Part shown: positions 8,569-15,405 of the stretch, one piece after another
Layout: every line of letters starts with the position of its first letter
Position numbering within the stretch: position 1 is the first letter of the stretch
Assembly: GCA_002493625.1 (NCBI GenBank)
Contig: DKZK01000030.1
Coordinates: forward strand, 15,067 to 55,215
Direction: 5' to 3'
Source of the DNA: Lachnospiraceae bacterium UBA7076
Lineage (GTDB): Bacteria > Bacillota > Clostridia > Lachnospirales > Lachnospiraceae
DNA: 40,149 nt
The notes under the pieces: generated by a model
Databases searched by the model: none
The model's input: only the letters and a program-made list of their open reading frames with translations
What the model was told of the DNA's origin: nothing
Position numbers and translations under genes: made by a program

Positions 8569-8680
8569 GCTGTGGCTCCGGGGCTGTTTAAGGTATAATA
8601 TAAAAAAATCGTTTGAAGACGTCGGTACTTAGATGGCGTATTTTTTGTTATTATACCTTAAACAGCCCCGGAGCTACAGC
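8569..8680. repeat. Large near-perfect inverted repeat, likely bidirectional terminator
   Basis: About 40 bases per arm pair almost perfectly: the left arm contains GGCTCCGGGGCTGTTTAAGG followed by TATAATATAAAAAA, and the right arm TTTTTTGTTATTATACC followed by TTAAACAGCCCCGGAGC. About 33 bases (8608-8640) form the loop. It lies between two convergent genes, 15 bases after the plus-strand stop and 23 bases beyond the minus-strand stop, where a bidirectional terminator would be useful. The A and T runs are at the inner, not outer, ends, which is unusual for a simple terminator. Confidence 0.8.
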
Positions 8681-8703
8681 GTTTTGGGACGACAGCCCTT
8701 TAT

Positions 8704-9000
8704 TTATCTGCTGACGGAAGGAAGATTTGACAGATTATTATTTTCATTTCCATCCGGAATGGATTTTAAATATTCTTTTCCGTCCCGATGGGCGATTCCA
8801 ACACCATTGATGTCGCCGTCCTTTGCCATGGCAACGCCTTCCTCTTTGGAAACGGTGGACCCGTCGGAGAGCTGGTAGCCATTGACACGTCCCTCTGATT
8901 TTACAAGCCCTACAATATCCTTTGCGTCAGGCTTTGCATGCGGGATGGAATCCAAAGTATTTTTAGCAAGAGCTGAATCAAATATATTGTCTTTTTCCAT
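8704..9000 (-). CDS. DUF3892-like small protein
   Basis: A 98-aa protein with the pattern of the DUF3892 family: GYQLSDGSTVSKEEGVAMAK (about residues 42-61), then DGDINGVGIAHRDGKEYLKS and a C-terminal PDGNENNNLSNLP. The function of the family is unknown. I chose the ATG at 9000 because GGAGG (9006-9010 on the minus strand) lies five to six bases before it; an in-frame ATG four codons upstream overlaps that ribosome site. The gene is convergent with the spermidine-synthase-like gene. No membrane segment is seen. The 249 bases upstream (9001-9249) carry no supported gene. Confidence 0.75.
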   Translation of the reverse strand: MEKDNIFDSALAKNTLDSIPHAKPDAKDIVGLVKSEGRVNGYQLSDGSTVSKEEGVAMAKDGDINGVGIAHRDGKEYLKSIPDGNENNNLSNLPSVSR

Positions 9001-9249
9001 AAAAACCTCCATAATAAAATAAATAATTTTCGGTAAAATAAGTATTTGTAAAAAAATAATAAATATACGCTTGAATGAATGGAAGACAATGGGTGTATCA
9101 GTATCGAAGATGCTTTGTTTCTGTTGTATGTATGTACCTGAGCTGTTATACCGGATAAATTAAGTCATGGATTTAAACAGTCCAATGAATGTAGAAAGTG
9201 TGGCAAAAGTAATAATTTTGCAAATAAGAAGAAAATACCGGAGGATGTT

Positions 9250-9750
9250 ATGTTTAATAAAGTAATTGTTATCGGCTGCCCGGGAGCGGGAAAGAGCACA
9301 TTTTCAAGAAGGCTGAAAAGCGAAACGGGTCTGCCTTTATATTATCTTGACATGTTGTGGCATAAACCGGATAAGACAACGATTAGCAGAAGTGAGTTTG
9401 ATTGTAAATTAAAAGAAATTCTTTCGAAGGATAAATGGATAATTGATGGAAACTATACCAGAACACTTGCAATGCGGCTTGAGGTCTGTGATGCTGTTTT
9501 TTTATTGGATTTACCGACAGAGGAATGTCTTGCGGCGGCAGAAGCCCGCATAGGAAGTCCTCGTGAGGATATGCCTTGGATAGAAACAGAATTTGACCGG
9601 GAGTTTAAACAATGGATATTGAATTTTCCGCAGAGGGAATTACCCTTGATTTATGAACAGCTAAGCCGGTCCGGAGAAGGAAAATGTATAACGATTTTCC
9701 GCTCAAGATATGAGATACAGAAATATTTCAACGAAACATTTGACAGATAG
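9250..9750 (+). CDS. P-loop kinase-like protein (FlaR/adenylate kinase-like)
   Basis: A 166-aa protein of the small P-loop NTPase group often annotated as topology modulation protein FlaR or adenylate kinase-like. It has Walker A GCPGAGKSTF (about residues 9-18), YYLDMLWHKPD (near 32) which is a family hallmark, KWIIDGNYTRT (near 62), VFLLDLPTEECL as second strand, and a lid-like Arg-containing region (AEARIGSPRED). GGAGG lies five bases before the ATG. The phosphate acceptor is unknown for this family. It sits alone among small genes, with a separate promoter for the next gene. Confidence 0.88.
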   Translation: MFNKVIVIGCPGAGKSTFSRRLKSETGLPLYYLDMLWHKPDKTTISRSEFDCKLKEILSKDKWIIDGNYTRTLAMRLEVCDAVFLLDLPTEECLAAAEARIGSPREDMPWIETEFDREFKQWILNFPQRELPLIYEQLSRSGEGKCITIFRSRYEIQKYFNETFDR

Positions 9751-9818
9751 CTTCCGGTTTGCTGAAAAAACATCAAAACAGAAAAAATAATATGAAAATA
9801 ATATGAATATTGTTTGCA

Positions 9819-9848
9819 TTGACATGAAAAACTGTTCCGTAATATAAT
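9819..9848 (+). promoter_or_regulatory. Predicted sigma-A promoter
   Basis: Perfect TTGACA (9819-9824) and TATAAT (9843-9848) with an 18-base spacer, 52 bases before the DUF3592-like gene. Confidence 0.75.
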
Positions 9849-9900
9849 TAAAATTGTGCAATAGCGCTTTTTTAATTCGTACTGAAAAGGGAGGCAAATC

Positions 9901-10374
9901 ATGAATACAACTATAATTGAGGTAATAATCGCAAGCACAGTAGTTATTTGTTTATTTGTTATCCCGGTCATAATATTGATATTTATTGGCACGACTCACC
10001 GCCGGCATTTCAAGAAAATGAAAAATCAAACAGAAACGCAAGGCAGAGTAATAAATCGAGAGTATATAGAGGCTCCCGATTCTGTTGATGGTTCATACAG
10101 TGGATCAGATTATTATCAGGTTACCTATGAGTTTGAAGACCGTTATGGAAATCATTTTGTAAAGCGTTTTGATACCGTGCGGTGCCCGTTTAAAGAGGGT
10201 GATAATATCCGTTTATATTATGATGCAGCAAATCCGAATGATTGTGTTACCGCTCATGAGGTAGAAATGTCTAAAAATGCTCCTAGGAATATTCTTTTTG
10301 CGATTCTGATTTTTGCAATGATATGTATCGTAATTTTTTTATTTTTAAAGTGGGAAGTAAGGCGACAGAAATAA
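9901..10374 (+). CDS. DUF3592-like membrane protein
   Basis: A 157-aa protein with an N-terminal membrane helix (about residues 8-30), a soluble beta-rich domain, and a C-terminal membrane helix (about 131-151). The middle domain reads as DUF3592: TQGRVINREY, then YYQVTYEFEDRYGNHF, then RLYYDAANPND. Domains of this type sit in the envelope; their function is unknown. AGGGAGG precedes the ATG by about five bases, and a consensus promoter lies upstream, so it looks monocistronic. The TM-domain-TM arrangement is the family norm. Confidence 0.8.
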   Translation: MNTTIIEVIIASTVVICLFVIPVIILIFIGTTHRRHFKKMKNQTETQGRVINREYIEAPDSVDGSYSGSDYYQVTYEFEDRYGNHFVKRFDTVRCPFKEGDNIRLYYDAANPNDCVTAHEVEMSKNAPRNILFAILIFAMICIVIFLFLKWEVRRQK

Positions 10375-10434
10375 TATATAATAATGGAATGAATAAAGCA
10401 GAGGGCACTTGCTTAAATTCAGTGCTTTCAATTG

Positions 10435-10462
10435 TTGATAACATTTTTATGATAGTTATAAT
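10435..10462 (+). promoter_or_regulatory. Predicted sigma-A promoter
   Basis: TTGATA (10435-10440) and a perfect TATAAT (10457-10462) are 16 bases apart, 58 bases upstream of the small membrane protein gene. Confidence 0.6.
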
Positions 10463-10520
10463 AGCTATTAAATATTTTTAAATAAGGAAATTAAATATAA
10501 ATTTACAATGGTGGAAAAAG

Positions 10521-10781
10521 ATGAGATTTTTAATTTTAAGGGAAAACGGTTTTACAACCTTTATGTCATGCATCGGTGTTATCAGCGGGGCTTTTGCTAT
10601 TGTTTGCTGGAAGGGGGTTTTTGACGAAATTGATACATTTCTCATTCCTGCAATTGTAAGCACTATTATTTGTATTGTATTTTATATGGTTGCATTCATA
10701 TCGTTCCGTAAGGCTGTAAAAAAGCGTGCAGAGCTGGAAGCGCAATACAGGGCTGACCATCCGGAATTTTATAACAAATAA
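10521..10781 (+). CDS. Small two-helix membrane protein, hypothetical
   Basis: An 86-aa protein, not recognised. Two hydrophobic helices are seen (about residues 12-34 and 41-65), followed by a charged, Lys/Arg/Glu-rich tail ending in ADHPEFYNK. TGGTGGAAAAAG precedes the ATG and a good promoter lies upstream. The short length, the helical hairpin and the charged tail fit many small membrane proteins of unknown role. Neighbouring small membrane genes and gene remnants suggest an accessory stretch. Confidence 0.7.
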   Translation: MRFLILRENGFTTFMSCIGVISGAFAIVCWKGVFDEIDTFLIPAIVSTIICIVFYMVAFISFRKAVKKRAELEAQYRADHPEFYNK

Positions 10782-10805
10782 TAGTTTGAATTGGTATAGA
10801 GTGAA

Positions 10806-10877
10806 ATGAATAAATTATTTAAAGATATAAGGCATGGCGATATTGAAGCAGTACGGGCAGCAATATCAAAAATATAA
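10806..10877 (+). pseudogene. Remnant of an ankyrin-repeat-like protein
   Basis: An ATG at 10806 opens 23 codons that read MNKLFKDIRHGDIEAVRAAI and then SKI before a TAA. This is the usual beginning of small ankyrin-repeat proteins (a helix of type LFKDIRxGDIEAVRAAI). Reading through the stop gives DKKLLV before another stop, so the rest of the gene is missing. No good ribosome site is seen. It may be a decayed start left after deletion; chance similarity cannot be excluded because it is so short. Confidence 0.45.
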
Positions 10878-10941
10878 GATAAAAAATTGTTGGTTATGAG
10901 ATTTTACACATAAAACAAAATTAAGAAGAAAGGGGTAAAAC

Positions 10942-11826
10942 ATGGAAAAAGCAAAAGTTTATTTTACCAAAGAAATAACACCGGAGACAGTTGTTAGGAT
11001 GTATAACATGCTTGGTGTAGAGCTTAAGGGAAAGGTGGCTGTTAAGGTACATTCCGGCGAGAAGGGAAATCAGAATTATTTAAGACCTGAGTTTATGCGC
11101 CCTATGGTGGAAGCGGTAAATGGAACCATTGTGGAGTGTAACACGGCATATGAAGGGGAGAGAAATTCTACGGAAAAGCACAAAAAGCTTATCAGCGCGC
11201 ATGGCTGGAGTAAATATTTCGATGTTGATTTGCTGGATGAAGAAGGACCGGATTTGGTTTTGCCAATTTCAAAGGGAACAGTACTGAAAGAAAATTATGT
11301 GGGTAAAAATATTGCAAATTATGATTCTATGCTTGTTTTGTCACATTTTAAGGGACACCCGGCAGGGGGCTACGGCGGAGCTTTAAAGCAGCTTTCCATA
11401 GGTTGTGCCTCCAGTGAGGGAAAGTCACTGATTCATTCCGGTGGATTTACAAATGATCAGACGATTGTTTGGGACCATATGGCGGAGCAGGATGTATTTT
11501 GTGAGTCAATGGCAGATGCGGCAGGAAGCATTATGGAGTATTTTAAGGGAAATATTGCATTTGTGAATATGATGTGTAACCTTTCGGTAGATTGTGACTG
11601 TTGCGCTGTGGCAGAGGATCCTTGTATGAAGGATATTGGAATTTTATCCTCCCTTGATCCCGTTGCTCTTGACCGGGCATGTATGGATTTGATATACAAG
11701 TCAGATGATCCGGGACGTGACCATTTTCTGCAAAGGGTGAAGTCACTGCATGGTACTCATACGATTGATGCGGCGGCAAAGCTGGGTTATGGTACTACGG
11801 AATATGATTTGATTTCGGTTATTTAG
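10942..11826 (+). CDS. DUF362 domain-containing protein
   Basis: A 294-aa protein with the DUF362 layout: KVAVKVHSGEKGNQNYLRPE (about residues 30-49), a central LSHFKGHPAGGYGGALKQLS (near 132-151) and a C-terminal DPVALDRACMDLIY. Cys residues cluster in CDCCAVAEDPC (near 212-222). Many DUF362 proteins carry an additional 2[4Fe-4S] ferredoxin domain; this one does not have the CxxCxxCxxxC pairs, so it is the short form. Redox function is often assumed, but the activity is unknown. AAGAAAGGGG lies before the ATG. It stands alone, followed by a response-regulator remnant and a strong terminator. Confidence 0.88.
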   Translation: MEKAKVYFTKEITPETVVRMYNMLGVELKGKVAVKVHSGEKGNQNYLRPEFMRPMVEAVNGTIVECNTAYEGERNSTEKHKKLISAHGWSKYFDVDLLDEEGPDLVLPISKGTVLKENYVGKNIANYDSMLVLSHFKGHPAGGYGGALKQLSIGCASSEGKSLIHSGGFTNDQTIVWDHMAEQDVFCESMADAAGSIMEYFKGNIAFVNMMCNLSVDCDCCAVAEDPCMKDIGILSSLDPVALDRACMDLIYKSDDPGRDHFLQRVKSLHGTHTIDAAAKLGYGTTEYDLISVI

Positions 11827-11843
11827 GGAGAAATATATATTTT

Positions 11844-11897
11844 ATGAGCCGGCATATTTTAATTATAGACGATGAAAAGGAAATTTATATCATTTAA
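11844..11897 (+). pseudogene. Remnant of a response-regulator start
   Basis: An ATG at 11844 opens 17 codons reading MSRHILIIDDEKEIYII before TAA. The piece ILIIDDEKEI is the characteristic first strand and acidic pair of a receiver domain. Nothing downstream continues the fold in the same frame, and a terminator begins 27 bases later. GGGAG lies 13 bases upstream, at long spacing. It is best read as the stump of a deleted two-component gene. Confidence 0.45.
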
Positions 11898-11923
11898 AAT
11901 TGTTGCGGAAACTGATAAAAGTA

Positions 11924-11975
11924 AAACACAGCATACGGTTAAAAATTGATACTATTGTAACCGTATGCTGTGTTT
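11924..11975. terminator. Perfect hairpin, bidirectional terminator
   Basis: The arms AAACACAGCATACGGTTA and TAACCGTATGCTGTGTTT match over 18 bases with a 16-base loop. The hairpin lies between the convergent DUF362 and Rpn-like genes; A-rich sequence before it and T-rich sequence after it could serve both directions. Confidence 0.8.
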
Positions 11976-12039
11976 ATTTGATTTAAAATTATTTTATAAA
12001 AAGAGAATGTATAACATAATTTTTCATATTTGATAGCTG

Positions 12040-12930
12040 CTAAATTTTTACAATGTATTTTTTTGCTTGTTCTGAAGATAATTTATATTTATTTATCAGG
12101 ATTTCTATAATTTTGTTGTCTGAAAAGCCATTTTCTTTGAGCAATGAAATTGTGGTAATAATTGTTTGGGAGATACCCTGCTCGCGCCCGATATCAATCA
12201 AAGTTCTCTCGTGAAGCTCAGCATCATATTCATCTATTCCCATAGCGACAACCTCCCTCTTGTTTTTCCGTAGAAAATCACCCAGTATATTTTCCTTAAT
12301 ACATTCGTTGACTGCACGGTTCACGGCTGTATCAATATCCATATCCTGTCTGTATGTACGTACCCGCTCCACAAAAAGCATGTATTCTTTAAGGGTAGGG
12401 CATTTGCTCATAAGCTCATCATTGTACCCTTTATTGATATTAAGCTGAAGCACCACAAGCTCAAGGCTTGGGTGTTCCTCCGGATGTGTATATGCATCGG
12501 AAAGCTTAAATTCCTTTCGTTCAGGCTGTTCTTTAACACCGTTGTAAAATACCACAAACCTTGGGTTCAGAAGCTGAATCAGCCGTTCGGAATAAATATC
12601 ATGTCCGTCATAAAACCGCCGGAAGCTTCGTGATACATAATCCAAATCCCGTAACGGCATGTTCGGGTTTACGGATGACTGGTGCTCAAAAATATTCAGC
12701 CGCATATCAATGACACAGGACAAGTCGTTTTTCACTGTCATATATATGGCATTTTCCAAAGTTGTAATTTCCAGCGCCTCAGGGTTATCATAGTCTGTTT
12801 CATTTACCGCATTGTACAGTGTTAAAAGTTCCTTTTTATCAGAAAATAACATTCTGAAAACGGTGTCCTTATACTTTTTTGTAATTGGTTCATTAGTTAC
12901 AGCCTTGCTGTATTTTTCTTCTTTTTCCAT
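12040..12930 (-). CDS. Rpn-family PD-(D/E)XK nuclease / putative transposase
   Basis: A 296-aa protein resembling the recombination-promoting nuclease (Rpn, YhgA-like) group. The N-terminal part KYKDTVFRMLFSDKKELLTL (about residues 17-36) is the typical opening, followed by LEITTLENAIYM and DLSCVIDMRLNIFEHQSS (near 71-88), where the acidic and E/H/Q residues should build the nuclease core, and NPRFVVFYNG. The C-terminal third has helical segments and an IGREQGISQ region like other family members. AAGGAGG lies nine bases before the ATG at 12930; another ATG at 12936 is too close to it. Rpn proteins cleave DNA, and recent work links some to phage defence. Members are often multicopy. No terminal repeats were seen, so it is not shown to be a mobile element itself. 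Confidence 0.85.
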   Translation of the reverse strand: MEKEEKYSKAVTNEPITKKYKDTVFRMLFSDKKELLTLYNAVNETDYDNPEALEITTLENAIYMTVKNDLSCVIDMRLNIFEHQSSVNPNMPLRDLDYVSRSFRRFYDGHDIYSERLIQLLNPRFVVFYNGVKEQPERKEFKLSDAYTHPEEHPSLELVVLQLNINKGYNDELMSKCPTLKEYMLFVERVRTYRQDMDIDTAVNRAVNECIKENILGDFLRKNKREVVAMGIDEYDAELHERTLIDIGREQGISQTIITTISLLKENGFSDNKIIEILINKYKLSSEQAKKYIVKI

Positions 12931-12936
12931 TTTCAT

Positions 12937-13236
12937 TTTCCTCCTTTTGCGGCAGGAAGAAGTAAATGGAAAAGTATTGTTCAGACAGTTTATGCAGCAG
13001 GCAATTTTGTTCCCTGCCATCACGGCGCTTACGAACCTTGTTTAACAGCTTCTTCTCTGCCAATATTTGTTGTGAAATAAAGCATCGAAGTAGCTTTTTA
13101 TTAGACTCGAATTAAAGCGCAGACGCGCTCTTTTCCTTGAATGTCTGAAATAGGTGTTACCCTAAAGAAATACTGCATAATGCTTTAAAGAAATAATACT
13201 ACATGCGTGTCTGAAATGCAAGCGTTTTTTGTTCTA
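12937..13236. other. Gene-free intergenic stretch
   Basis: No gene is supported here. It contains the Rpn gene leader (minus strand, from 12937 upward), a pair of distant complementary segments (GGCAGGAAGAAG at 12952 and CTTCTTCTCTGCC near 13050), and a small AGCGC-AGAC-GCGCT hairpin at 13116-13129 that may be a weak terminator for the VanY-like gene on the minus strand. Confidence 0.5.
13116..13135 (-). terminator. Possible weak terminator
   Basis: Five-pair GC stem AGCGC/GCGCT with a four-base loop, flanked by AAA and TTT. It lies about 105 bases beyond the stop of the second carboxypeptidase. The T run on the minus strand is short (TTTAATT), so the call is weak. Confidence 0.3.
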
Positions 13237-14085
13237 TTACGGACCTTCAGATATATCTGCTGCATATTCCTCAAGGCAGAGCCCTTTCTCCGTCATTTCC
13301 TTTGCTGCATCATAGCCCACATAGCGGTAGTGCCAGGGCTCGTTTATTATGCCTGTAATCTCTGTCTTATCTTCGGGATAGCGTTTTACAAATCCATATT
13401 TCCATGCATTTTCCAAAAGCCAGTCATAAACCTCGTATCCGTATGAGTTTACGCCGTCAGCATTTATATCAACTGCAAGTCCCAGCTGATGCTCGCTTGT
13501 GCCCGGAATTGCAACCCATTCCTCCGCCTTTGTTTTCGCCTCATCATAGGAATATCCCTCCGTCACATATTCCTGTATCTTTTCTTCCATTAACTGCTGT
13601 TGCTTTTCGTATGTGCGCCAGCCTGAAACGACTTCAGGATAAATGCCCGCTGCCCTCATATCGTCAAACATTTCCTGCAAATAAGGGTACATGCGCGCAT
13701 CCACCATCTGTCCGTTTGAAAGGACTACCGTGTCTATGGTGTAGTTGTCAGGCAGCGGATGGTCACGGTTTACTAAAATAAGTTTCCAATTATCATTTGG
13801 GTTTTCAGTGAAAACACTTACATTATTGCTGCCTTCGGAGAAAACACCCGCCGCATTGCCGTTTCCGTTAGGCTCCCCCACTTCATTACCGCTTTCAGTG
13901 GAAGCACTTACCTCGTTGCTGTTTTCGGAAAATGCAGCAGTAAATGATGAATCTTTCTCCGATTTTCCAAACAGATTTATAATAAGAATGAAAGAAATTG
14001 CAATAACAAAACACAAAATAATGAGCGCCTGCATTAAAATGCGGTATTGCTGTTGTCGTCTCTTAAGCCTCTTGATATTGTTCAT
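13237..14085 (-). CDS. VanY/LdcB-type D-Ala-D-Ala carboxypeptidase, copy 2
   Basis: A 282-aa membrane-anchored peptidase of family M15B that removes terminal D-alanine from peptidoglycan stem peptides outside the cell. It has a basic cytoplasmic start (MNNIKRLKRRQQQYR), one membrane helix (about 16-38), a low-complexity Ser/Asn/Glu spacer (about 45-95) with an internal repeat, and the catalytic domain. Zinc ligands and catalytic residues are visible: SGWRTYEKQQ (near 156), SEHQLGLAVDIN (near 195, H and D) and EPWHYRYVG (near 255, H). GGAGGA precedes the ATG. It is paralogous to the gene at 14333 (the same MNNIK start and similar helix), but a terminator and a MITE-like repeat separate the two, so it may have its own promoter. 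Confidence 0.92.
   Translation of the reverse strand: MNNIKRLKRRQQQYRILMQALIILCFVIAISFILIINLFGKSEKDSSFTAAFSENSNEVSASTESGNEVGEPNGNGNAAGVFSEGSNNVSVFTENPNDNWKLILVNRDHPLPDNYTIDTVVLSNGQMVDARMYPYLQEMFDDMRAAGIYPEVVSGWRTYEKQQQLMEEKIQEYVTEGYSYDEAKTKAEEWVAIPGTSEHQLGLAVDINADGVNSYGYEVYDWLLENAWKYGFVKRYPEDKTEITGIINEPWHYRYVGYDAAKEMTEKGLCLEEYAADISEGP
13804..13934 (-). repeat. Direct repeat inside the spacer of the VanY-like gene
   Basis: Two imperfect copies of about 42 bases start at 13804 and 13893; both contain a CACTTAC segment and a TTGCTG segment with TCGGA. They encode the two similar spacer pieces FSENSNEVSAS and FSEGSNNVSVF. This suggests the linker grew by local duplication. Confidence 0.6.
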
Positions 14086-14120
14086 GGTTGATTCCTCCTC
14101 GGATTATAAAGTGGTATTCA

Positions 14121-14222
14121 GGCATTTGCGAAACTCTGCTTTTGCAAACGTCCGTTGTGCAATATAGAAATATCAACACATAGAGCGCTTGTCCTGCTTA
14201 TAATATTGTCTGTATTGAACAA
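14121..14222 (-). repeat. MITE-like palindromic repeat, copy 3 (diverged, inverted)
   Basis: Read on the minus strand this resembles the copy at 33475-33610: GTTCAATACAGACAATATTA then TAAGCAGGA, GCGCTCTATGTGTTGATA and ACGGACGTTTGCAAAAGCAG. The outer end GGCATTTGCGAAACT matches the end of copy 1 (3328). The central CATAAGCAGGGTGCTTTGG core is partly lost. It sits directly upstream of the second carboxypeptidase gene, between it and the terminator of the first. Confidence 0.65.
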
Positions 14223-14345
14223 CAATAAAAATCGCTTTGCCATGTACTTATTGTACATAAACAAAGCGACAGATGTTTTTGCTTTCTATTATAATAAGCT
14301 TACGTTTTTATATTCAAATTCTTACGATTTTCTTACGGAGTTTTA
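14223..14345 (-). repeat. Direct repeat shared with 15297-15412
   Basis: This block and 15297-15412 align along about 115 bases by eye, roughly four in five bases identical. Both contain a terminator (AAAAATCGCTTTG...CAAAGCGA), then GATGTTTTTG, TATTATAA, GCTTAC and TTCTTAC. The first follows copy 1 of the carboxypeptidase, the second follows the sensor kinase. The duplication covers the 3' ends and terminators of two unrelated genes. Confidence 0.7.
14225..14269 (-). terminator. Rho-independent terminator after VanY copy 1
   Basis: On the minus strand TCGCTTTGT, then an inner ATGTAC/GTACAT pair, then GCAAAGCGA, followed by TTTTTATTG. It lies about 65 bases after the stop of the carboxypeptidase at 14333. 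Confidence 0.8.
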
Positions 14346-15175
14346 AGCAGAAGGTAAAATTCTTCAAGGGTAAGGTTATGCTCGTTCATAAATCTGGCAG
14401 CCTCCTGTCCTACATACCTGAAATGCCACGGTTCATAATTGATACCCGTAACATCAACCTTTTCCTTTGGATATCTTAAAATAAAGCCGTATTCGCTGCA
14501 ATTTTCCATAAACCATTTCACGGTAGGGTTTGTCTCTAAATCCTCCGTGAGAGAAAAAATGTTCTCATCGACAAGGTCAAGGGAAAGTCCTGTCTCATGC
14601 TCGCTGCAGCCGACACGCTGAACGGTTTCGTAGGTTTTTTCCCTTGCCTCCGCTTCGCTTAAGCCGCTCTGCATAAACTCGTTGACATTTCTGTCAATAA
14701 TGCCCTGCTGGGTTTCCCTGTCTCTGTATGCGGAAATAATATTGTAATGCAAATTGGCATCATTACATGCCCTGGTAAGTCTGTAAAAATCAGCATATGC
14801 CTGCTCGTCTATTACAAAGCCACTGTTTAAAGTGTGCTTGCTGAATTCGTAACTGTCAGGCAGAGGACTTTCCGTATTCACAAGTATAAGAAGACTTTTA
14901 TTTCGCTCATATATTTCCTTTGCTTCCTTTGACAGCTCCGAATTGTTATTTTGGAAGCTTGCGGGAGCCGTTTCGTTTTCCGGTATAACCCTGTCGCCGG
15001 TATTTACATTGTCGCTGTTTTCGGAATATGCAGCGGTATAAACTTTGCCAGAGGCAGCAGACCTGCGATACAGGTTTATAATCAGGATAAATAAAACGGT
15101 GGCGGTAAAGCACAAAATCATAAGCTCCTGTGTAAAAATGCGGTAGTGTTTTTTCCTTTTCTTAATATTGTTCAT
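14333..15175 (-). CDS. VanY/LdcB-type D-Ala-D-Ala carboxypeptidase, copy 1
   Basis: A 280-aa membrane-anchored M15B peptidase, expected to trim D-alanine from stem peptides in the wall. It has a basic start (MNNIKKRKKHYR), one membrane helix (about 15-37), an Asn/Ser/Glu-rich spacer, then the catalytic domain with SAYRDRETQQ (near 153), SEHETGLSLDLV (near 194) and EPWHFRYVG (near 248), giving the expected zinc ligands H, D and H. AAGGAGA precedes the ATG by about nine bases. It follows the VanS-like kinase in the same direction, with a terminator between. In glycopeptide-resistance clusters VanY removes the D-Ala target of vancomycin and is controlled by VanRS. No vanH, vanA/B/G ligase or vanX is present here, so resistance cannot be claimed. 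Confidence 0.92.
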   Translation of the reverse strand: MNNIKKRKKHYRIFTQELMILCFTATVLFILIINLYRRSAASGKVYTAAYSENSDNVNTGDRVIPENETAPASFQNNNSELSKEAKEIYERNKSLLILVNTESPLPDSYEFSKHTLNSGFVIDEQAYADFYRLTRACNDANLHYNIISAYRDRETQQGIIDRNVNEFMQSGLSEAEAREKTYETVQRVGCSEHETGLSLDLVDENIFSLTEDLETNPTVKWFMENCSEYGFILRYPKEKVDVTGINYEPWHFRYVGQEAARFMNEHNLTLEEFYLLLKTP

Positions 15176-15300
15176 GGCTGTTGTCTCCTTGCATTATAGT
15201 AGTATTTATATTCTCTCTCCACAGAGTGTGTGCCATATTGTCGGGGCTATTGCAGATTATTGCGTTATGCCTGCGCATGATGACATTTATCAGTGGCATT

Positions 15301-15344
15301 AAAAATCGCTTTGTCATGTACGATTGTACATAAACAAAGCGATT
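15301..15344 (-). terminator. Rho-independent terminator after VanS-like kinase
   Basis: On the minus strand AATCGCTTTGT and ACAAAGCGATT form a perfect 11-base stem with a further inner ATGTAC/GTACAT pairing, followed by TTTTTAATG. It is nearly identical to the hairpin at 14225-14269. Leaky or regulated readthrough would be needed for the carboxypeptidase genes to be expressed from the vanR-like promoter. Confidence 0.8.
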
Positions 15345-15405
15345 GATGTTTTTGTTTTGTATTATAAACAGCTTACAAATTTATATGCAATTTCTTACAA
15401 TTTTT

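Noticed and set aside
9165..9249. A reading frame with CRKCGKSNNF ahead of the P-loop kinase, like a zinc-ribbon piece
   Set aside because: It has no start codon or ribosome site and a stop shortly upstream. It is more likely chance reading through an AT-rich leader.
12040..12930. A complete insertion sequence around the Rpn-like gene
   Set aside because: No terminal inverted repeats or target duplications could be seen at the gene's borders; the hairpin at 11924 is a terminator.
12937..13023. N-terminal extension of the Rpn-like protein
   Set aside because: The added residues are Cys-rich and unlike the family, and the AAGGAGG ribosome site lies inside the extension, pointing to a start at 12930 or 12936.
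14225..14269. Palindrome with inner GTACAT as an operator for the VanR-like protein
   Set aside because: It has a T run in the direction of transcription and follows stop codons, so a terminator explains it better.
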